From: Bacteroidales bacterium UBA6851
GTDB lineage: Bacteria; Bacteroidota; Bacteroidia; Bacteroidales; UBA932
Reading direction: 5' to 3'
Assembly (NCBI GenBank): GCA_002451795.1
Contig: DKDJ01000002.1
Span: 74,234 to 138,233, forward strand
Length of the DNA: 64,000 nt
Shown in pieces: positions 60,384 through 64,000 of this stretch (its first letter is position 1; the number at the start of each line of letters is the position of its first letter). The notes beneath the pieces are model-generated. The model did no database searches. It saw nothing but the letters and a program-made list of their open reading frames with translations, and was not told the DNA's origin. A program made the translations under genes and the position numbers.

Positions 60384-63300
60384 ATGAAAAAGTGTATTGT
60401 TATGCTGGGCGCGATGCTGATGTTGTTGGCATCGTGTACTAAAGATCTGAAAAATCAGATCGATGAACTGGACAAGAGGCTCACGGATGTTGAGAATCTT
60501 GTCGCTTCAATGAACACGCAGCTTACCAAGTTGCAGGAACTCATTGATGGAAAACTCTTTATCACCGGGGTTGAGGATAGGGAAGATGGCAGTCATGTCG
60601 TTTCCTTTGTCAATTCTCGTGGTGAATTGTCTACCATTACTATTTATGATGGCAAGGACGGTATGACTCCTGACATCTCTGTTAAGCAGGCTCCAGACGG
60701 AAAGTGGTACTGGACAGTCAATGGTGAGTGGTTGTACGATGCTCAAGGGAACAAACTTCCTGTCACGGGAGATCGTGGCGTTTCTCCATCCATCAAGATT
60801 GAGGATGGAAAATGGTACGTCTCTTACGACAATGGTATCACCTACATAGAGTGTGGCCAGGCTACGGGAGATGCCGGAGACCAATTCTTTAAGGAGGTGA
60901 GACTTAGCAGCGATGGAAAGTATGCTTACGTTACCTTGATGGATGGTACTGTGCTTACACTGGAAGTCTACAAGGAGTTTGGTATTGCCATTTCCGTTGA
61001 GTCGGCATTCATCAGCACTGGTCAGACTAAGGAGTTTGCTTATGTGATCACTGGCGCTGACGAAAATACCGAGCTTGAGGTGTTGGCTAAAGGCAATTGG
61101 GATGCTGAAGTGAAAGCTACGGATGAGAGCCATGGCTTTATCGTAGTATCCGCTCCTTCAGAGGCAAGCACAGGTAAGGTGGTTCTTCTTCTTGGTGATG
61201 GTGCAAGTAAGACTATTATGCGTACTTTGACATTTGTGTCAGGGACCATGCATGTTAGCACTACGTCAGTGGATAGCCCTGCCAACGGTGGTACTTTTGA
61301 TGTGGAAGTGACTACTGATTTGGCTGTGACCCCTAGCCTTGAGGGTAATCCGACTTGGGCTCATCTTCTGAGCACTAAGGCTGGAGAAGTTCATACGGAG
61401 AAGATTTCTGTTTCTCTTGAGCCTAATGATACCCCAAATACAAGGCAGTGCAACCTCGTGCTTTATCATGAGGGCAAGGTGGTAGAGACCATTCTTATCT
61501 GTCAGGCTCCAGCTACTTATCCTGAAGAGGCAATGGTGCTCGTTGTCAAGCCTGCTGAAAGAGACAAAAAGGTTATTCTTGGTGCTACTTATAGAAAGGG
61601 AATCAGCTATGTGATTGACTGGGGTGACGGCTCCAAGAAAGATACCATTCTCAATAAGAGCAATCCTGAGCATTTGTACGAGTCTGTCGACAGAACTTAC
61701 ACGGTTCAGATTACCGGTGAACTCGTTTCTCTCGGAAGACCATCAAGCTCATTCCATTACAACGATATCCGTGAGCTTGTACAGTGGGGAACCTTGAAGC
61801 TTTCGTCTTTCAGATTCGAGAACAATGCGGTCATTACTTCGATTGCGGCACCTAAGGGCAATGAACTTGCTAATGTGTCCAACTGTAACTCTATGTTCAA
61901 AGGCTGTAAGTCTCTTAAGCAAATACCTAAAGCCCTTCTCTGGGGTCTAAGCCCTAAGACAGCAAACTTCTACTCTGCATTTGAACAATGCGAGAGCCTT
62001 GAATATCTTGATCCAGATCTTTTCGCGCATTTTACACAGGCACAAAAAGTTAGCCTTTCCAGAATTTTCTACGGCTGCAAGTCTCTTAAGACAGTGCCTA
62101 CTTTCAAATATCTGAATCTCTATAACGATCAGAATGAGTTCTCAATGCTGTTTACAGGCTGTGAGTCTCTTGAGCAGATTCCGGAGGATATGTTTAATGA
62201 GAGTGCTAAGCTTTGTATTAGAGCCAAGAGACTGGGCAGCACCTTTATGAACTGCAAGTCACTCAAGACTATTCCTGAGAGTTTCTGGGAGAATCTTCCA
62301 TTGGACTATATCGTCGAGCTTAATTATACTTTCAATGGTTGCTCTTCTCTTACTTCTGAGAGCCTTGGATTCATCAATAAGCTCACTAAGGTTTATAATT
62401 GGAGCTATGCTTTTAAGGACTGCGTATCCATCACTACTCTCCCGGAGGCTGAAATTGAAGTGGATGGTGAGAAAGTGAGTGTGTCCTTGTTTGATCGTGA
62501 AAACTATCAGGACTATTTCGCAGGAAGAAGTCTAAGCACTCGTGATGCTGTTGCTGGCTGTGTTAACCTTGAAGGTTATTATGACAAGATTCCTCAGTCA
62601 TGGGGAGGATGTTGGGATGGTACTACATCTAAGCCTGTAATTACTGTCAACTCTTCATATCCGGAGGGCGAAGGATATTATTGTATTGACTTTAATGTCA
62701 AGGGGCAGGCAGTCGCTGAAGCTTACTACTATCTTTCTGCAAAGACTCTTGTTGATCAGGTTCTTCCTTCATTCAACAACTCTTATGCGGAACTCTGTAG
62801 CAAGAGAGGTAATAAGATTGAAAGTGACTATCTTGCTGCCGTGAATTCAGAGCAGGGACTTACCCTCGGATTTGATCAGGGTGTGCCTAATGTGGAGTAT
62901 ATTCTTATTGTCTGTGGAAAGAATATGCATGGTGAGAGCTTTGCCTATGAGGTGAAGAGTACTACCGAGGTTCCTAAGGGAAGCGCCGAGTACGAGAGGT
63001 ATATGGGTGAATGGACAGTTACTTCTACTGCGTCTTCAACTACTTGGGCAGATTACGATCAGCATCCGGTTTCATTCGACATTAAGATTGAGCCATTCCG
63101 TGTGGATTCTATCTATAATGTTTATGGCTGGGGTGTTACCAAATTTACCGATGTATACCCTATGAAGATGTACTTCGAAGATGGCAAGCTTACCGCTTGG
63201 ACCGGAGCTCATCATGGTTCTGTAATCTATTACGGTTATCCTTATACTGATGGTATTAACTATAATATCGCGCTGAATTCATTCATGCAGGCAGAGGATG

Positions 63301-63713
63301 GCAGCTACAATGTATACATGGCAAGTGGTGAGAAAGTCGGAGAGGCAGAGTATGCTGAAGGCGGCTTTGAGATGCAAGGTGTTACATCTAAAGACTATCC
63401 GGATATTAAATGTGTTGGATTTGATTTCTGCCTTTCAATGGGTGGACAAGGATGGTCCAAGATATTTATCGCTCCGGAGGTCGTACGTCCAGAACTTGTA
63501 ATTAAGAATGGAGATGAGACTTATGCTCCATATATCATAGGCCCATTCAAGTTCACAAGGAAGAGCACTACAGAGGCAACGACAAGCCGTACAATAAGTC
63601 TCAACAAGAAACTCCTTGAGCGTAATGAGTGTCTGCCGGTAAAACTTATGGTAGATAAAAAAGCTATCGAGAGCGAGCCTGTTGCGTCTGGAATATACAA
63701 GATAGGGCGTTAG
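60384..63713 (+). CDS. Large surface lipoprotein with BACON-like and BspA-like repeat domains
   Basis: Lipoprotein of 1109 residues. The start at 60384 (MKKCIVML) gives a proper signal peptide with lipobox LLASC; the frame extends 48 codons upstream, without signal-peptide character. Residues about 20-55 form a coiled coil (DELDKRLTDVENLVASMN), as in DUF4988-type proteins. Residues 55-200 carry two short tandem beta repeats (APDGKWYWTVNGEWL, IEDGKWYVSYDNG). About 290-376 is a BACON-like domain. A PKD-like stretch (VIDWGDGSKKDT) lies near 410. About 500-690 holds at least five BspA-type repeats (MFKGCKSLKQIP, FYGCKSLKTVP, FTGCESLEQIP, FMNCKSLKTIP, FNGCSSLTS). The C-terminal 260 residues are a beta domain I do not recognise. 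Such proteins bind glycans or proteins at the cell surface; the ligand is unknown. Confidence 0.8.
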   Translation: MKKCIVMLGAMLMLLASCTKDLKNQIDELDKRLTDVENLVASMNTQLTKLQELIDGKLFITGVEDREDGSHVVSFVNSRGELSTITIYDGKDGMTPDISVKQAPDGKWYWTVNGEWLYDAQGNKLPVTGDRGVSPSIKIEDGKWYVSYDNGITYIECGQATGDAGDQFFKEVRLSSDGKYAYVTLMDGTVLTLEVYKEFGIAISVESAFISTGQTKEFAYVITGADENTELEVLAKGNWDAEVKATDESHGFIVVSAPSEASTGKVVLLLGDGASKTIMRTLTFVSGTMHVSTTSVDSPANGGTFDVEVTTDLAVTPSLEGNPTWAHLLSTKAGEVHTEKISVSLEPNDTPNTRQCNLVLYHEGKVVETILICQAPATYPEEAMVLVVKPAERDKKVILGATYRKGISYVIDWGDGSKKDTILNKSNPEHLYESVDRTYTVQITGELVSLGRPSSSFHYNDIRELVQWGTLKLSSFRFENNAVITSIAAPKGNELANVSNCNSMFKGCKSLKQIPKALLWGLSPKTANFYSAFEQCESLEYLDPDLFAHFTQAQKVSLSRIFYGCKSLKTVPTFKYLNLYNDQNEFSMLFTGCESLEQIPEDMFNESAKLCIRAKRLGSTFMNCKSLKTIPESFWENLPLDYIVELNYTFNGCSSLTSESLGFINKLTKVYNWSYAFKDCVSITTLPEAEIEVDGEKVSVSLFDRENYQDYFAGRSLSTRDAVAGCVNLEGYYDKIPQSWGGCWDGTTSKPVITVNSSYPEGEGYYCIDFNVKGQAVAEAYYYLSAKTLVDQVLPSFNNSYAELCSKRGNKIESDYLAAVNSEQGLTLGFDQGVPNVEYILIVCGKNMHGESFAYEVKSTTEVPKGSAEYERYMGEWTVTSTASSTTWADYDQHPVSFDIKIEPFRVDSIYNVYGWGVTKFTDVYPMKMYFEDGKLTAWTGAHHGSVIYYGYPYTDGINYNIALNSFMQAEDGSYNVYMASGEKVGEAEYAEGGFEMQGVTSKDYPDIKCVGFDFCLSMGGQGWSKIFIAPEVVRPELVIKNGDETYAPYIIGPFKFTRKSTTEATTSRTISLNKKLLERNECLPVKLMVDKKAIESEPVASGIYKIGR

Positions 63714-63824
63714 TTTCCTTCGTAGAGACAATGAATAATTGTGGCGACTAAAAAGATGTGACCTCCAAGTGATGTGGCCCATCTCCAAGAGTTGGACGGT
63801 CTAGTATTAAAAAGTCTATTGGTA

Positions 63825-63858
63825 AAGAGTCCGGTATTGCACCGGACTCTTTTCTTTT
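63825..63858 (+). terminator. Terminator after the large lipoprotein gene
   Basis: A perfect 11-bp stem (AAGAGTCCGGT / ACCGGACTCTT) with a 5-nt loop and then TTTCTTTTA. It lies about 110 bp after the stop codon; nothing else is recognised in 63714-63824. Confidence 0.85.
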
Positions 63859-63865
63859 AGTCTGG

Positions 63866-64000
63866 TCATGAATTTGGGCGTTCGATGCTTGATTTTAGAT
63901 GCTTGACTTTTGATTCTAAGCGTTCGATGCTCGATTCTGAACGTTCGGTCCTTGATGCTGAATTCTCTGTTCTTGATGCTTGATGCTGAATTCTTGATCC
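63866..64000. repeat. Degenerate heptanucleotide tandem repeat array (runs off the window end)
   Basis: On the minus strand the sequence from 63998 down to 63866 reads as 19 consecutive 7-bp units close to ATCAAGC (for example ATCAAGA, ATTCAGC, ATCAAGC, ATCGAAC, GTCAAGC), with no indel breaking the 7-bp register. Most positions vary while purine/pyrimidine pattern and the central CAA/CRA are kept. It contains no ORF, as 7 is not a multiple of 3. It reaches base 64000, so its full length is unknown. Confidence 0.75.

Noticed and set aside
63866..64000. CRISPR array
   Set aside because: The units are 7 bp with no spacers, so this is a tandem repeat and not repeat-spacer architecture.

Overview
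The window is a gene-dense piece of a Bacteroidales-type chromosome (phylum Bacteroidota). The evidence is the repeated TAnnTTTG minus-7 promoter element, often with TTTG/TTG 19-21 bp upstream, the lipoproteins with Bacteroidota-only domain types (BACON, NigD-like, fimbrillin-like, TonB-dependent receptor with a carboxypeptidase-regulatory N-domain), the large fused PurL, and GH43/GH115 glycosidases. The genus cannot be fixed from sequence reading alone. I saw no insertion sequence, prophage, CRISPR array or rRNA.

Layout. (1) 1-1890: 3' part of a two-domain GH43 arabinan/xylan-type glycosidase. (2) 1944-22928: a nucleotide biosynthesis superlocus. A leftward pyrimidine operon (pyrC-pyrK-pyrD-pyrF-pyrE-pyrB, then a flavodiiron protein) and a rightward purine operon (purE-purL-purC-purM-purN-purH-purD/folD fusion, a BASS-type transporter, guaB-guaA) diverge from a 157-bp region with back-to-back promoters. 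Together they cover most of UMP synthesis after carbamoyl phosphate and most of purine synthesis from PRA to GMP. (3) 23026-33295: a cell-envelope locus. Leftward are a TonB-dependent receptor, a small lipoprotein, an outer-membrane barrel and a BACON/lamin-tail-like lipoprotein, followed after a terminator by a 47-residue peptide gene and a fimbrillin-like lipoprotein. Rightward, from the same divergent promoter region, are an ABC ATPase, a permease and a DUF4857-like membrane protein. (4) 33409-47115: housekeeping genes: dnaK with an odd collagen-like tail, recQ, an MBL hydrolase, mtaB, an rsmI-like gene, tamB, tsaD and an FAD dehydrogenase. (5) 47118-51761: GH115 alpha-glucuronidase, mnmA, cdd. 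(6) 51785-56096: SRP RNA, a flavoprotein, a NigD-like lipoprotein / ECF sigma factor / membrane-anchored barrel operon, and tRNA-Ser(GGA). (7) 56182-64000: a cysteine hydrolase, LysE and MATE exporters, metY, a very large surface lipoprotein with BspA-like repeats, and a degenerate 7-bp tandem repeat array that runs to the window edge.

The most unusual points are the seamless PurD-FolD fusion, which joins the third purine-pathway enzyme present here to the enzyme that makes its 10-formyl-folate cofactor; an aspartate carbamoyltransferase carrying only the zinc domain of PyrI; the Gly-Pro-Gln tail of DnaK; the uncharacterised TonB/lipoprotein/ABC locus; and the heptad repeat array.
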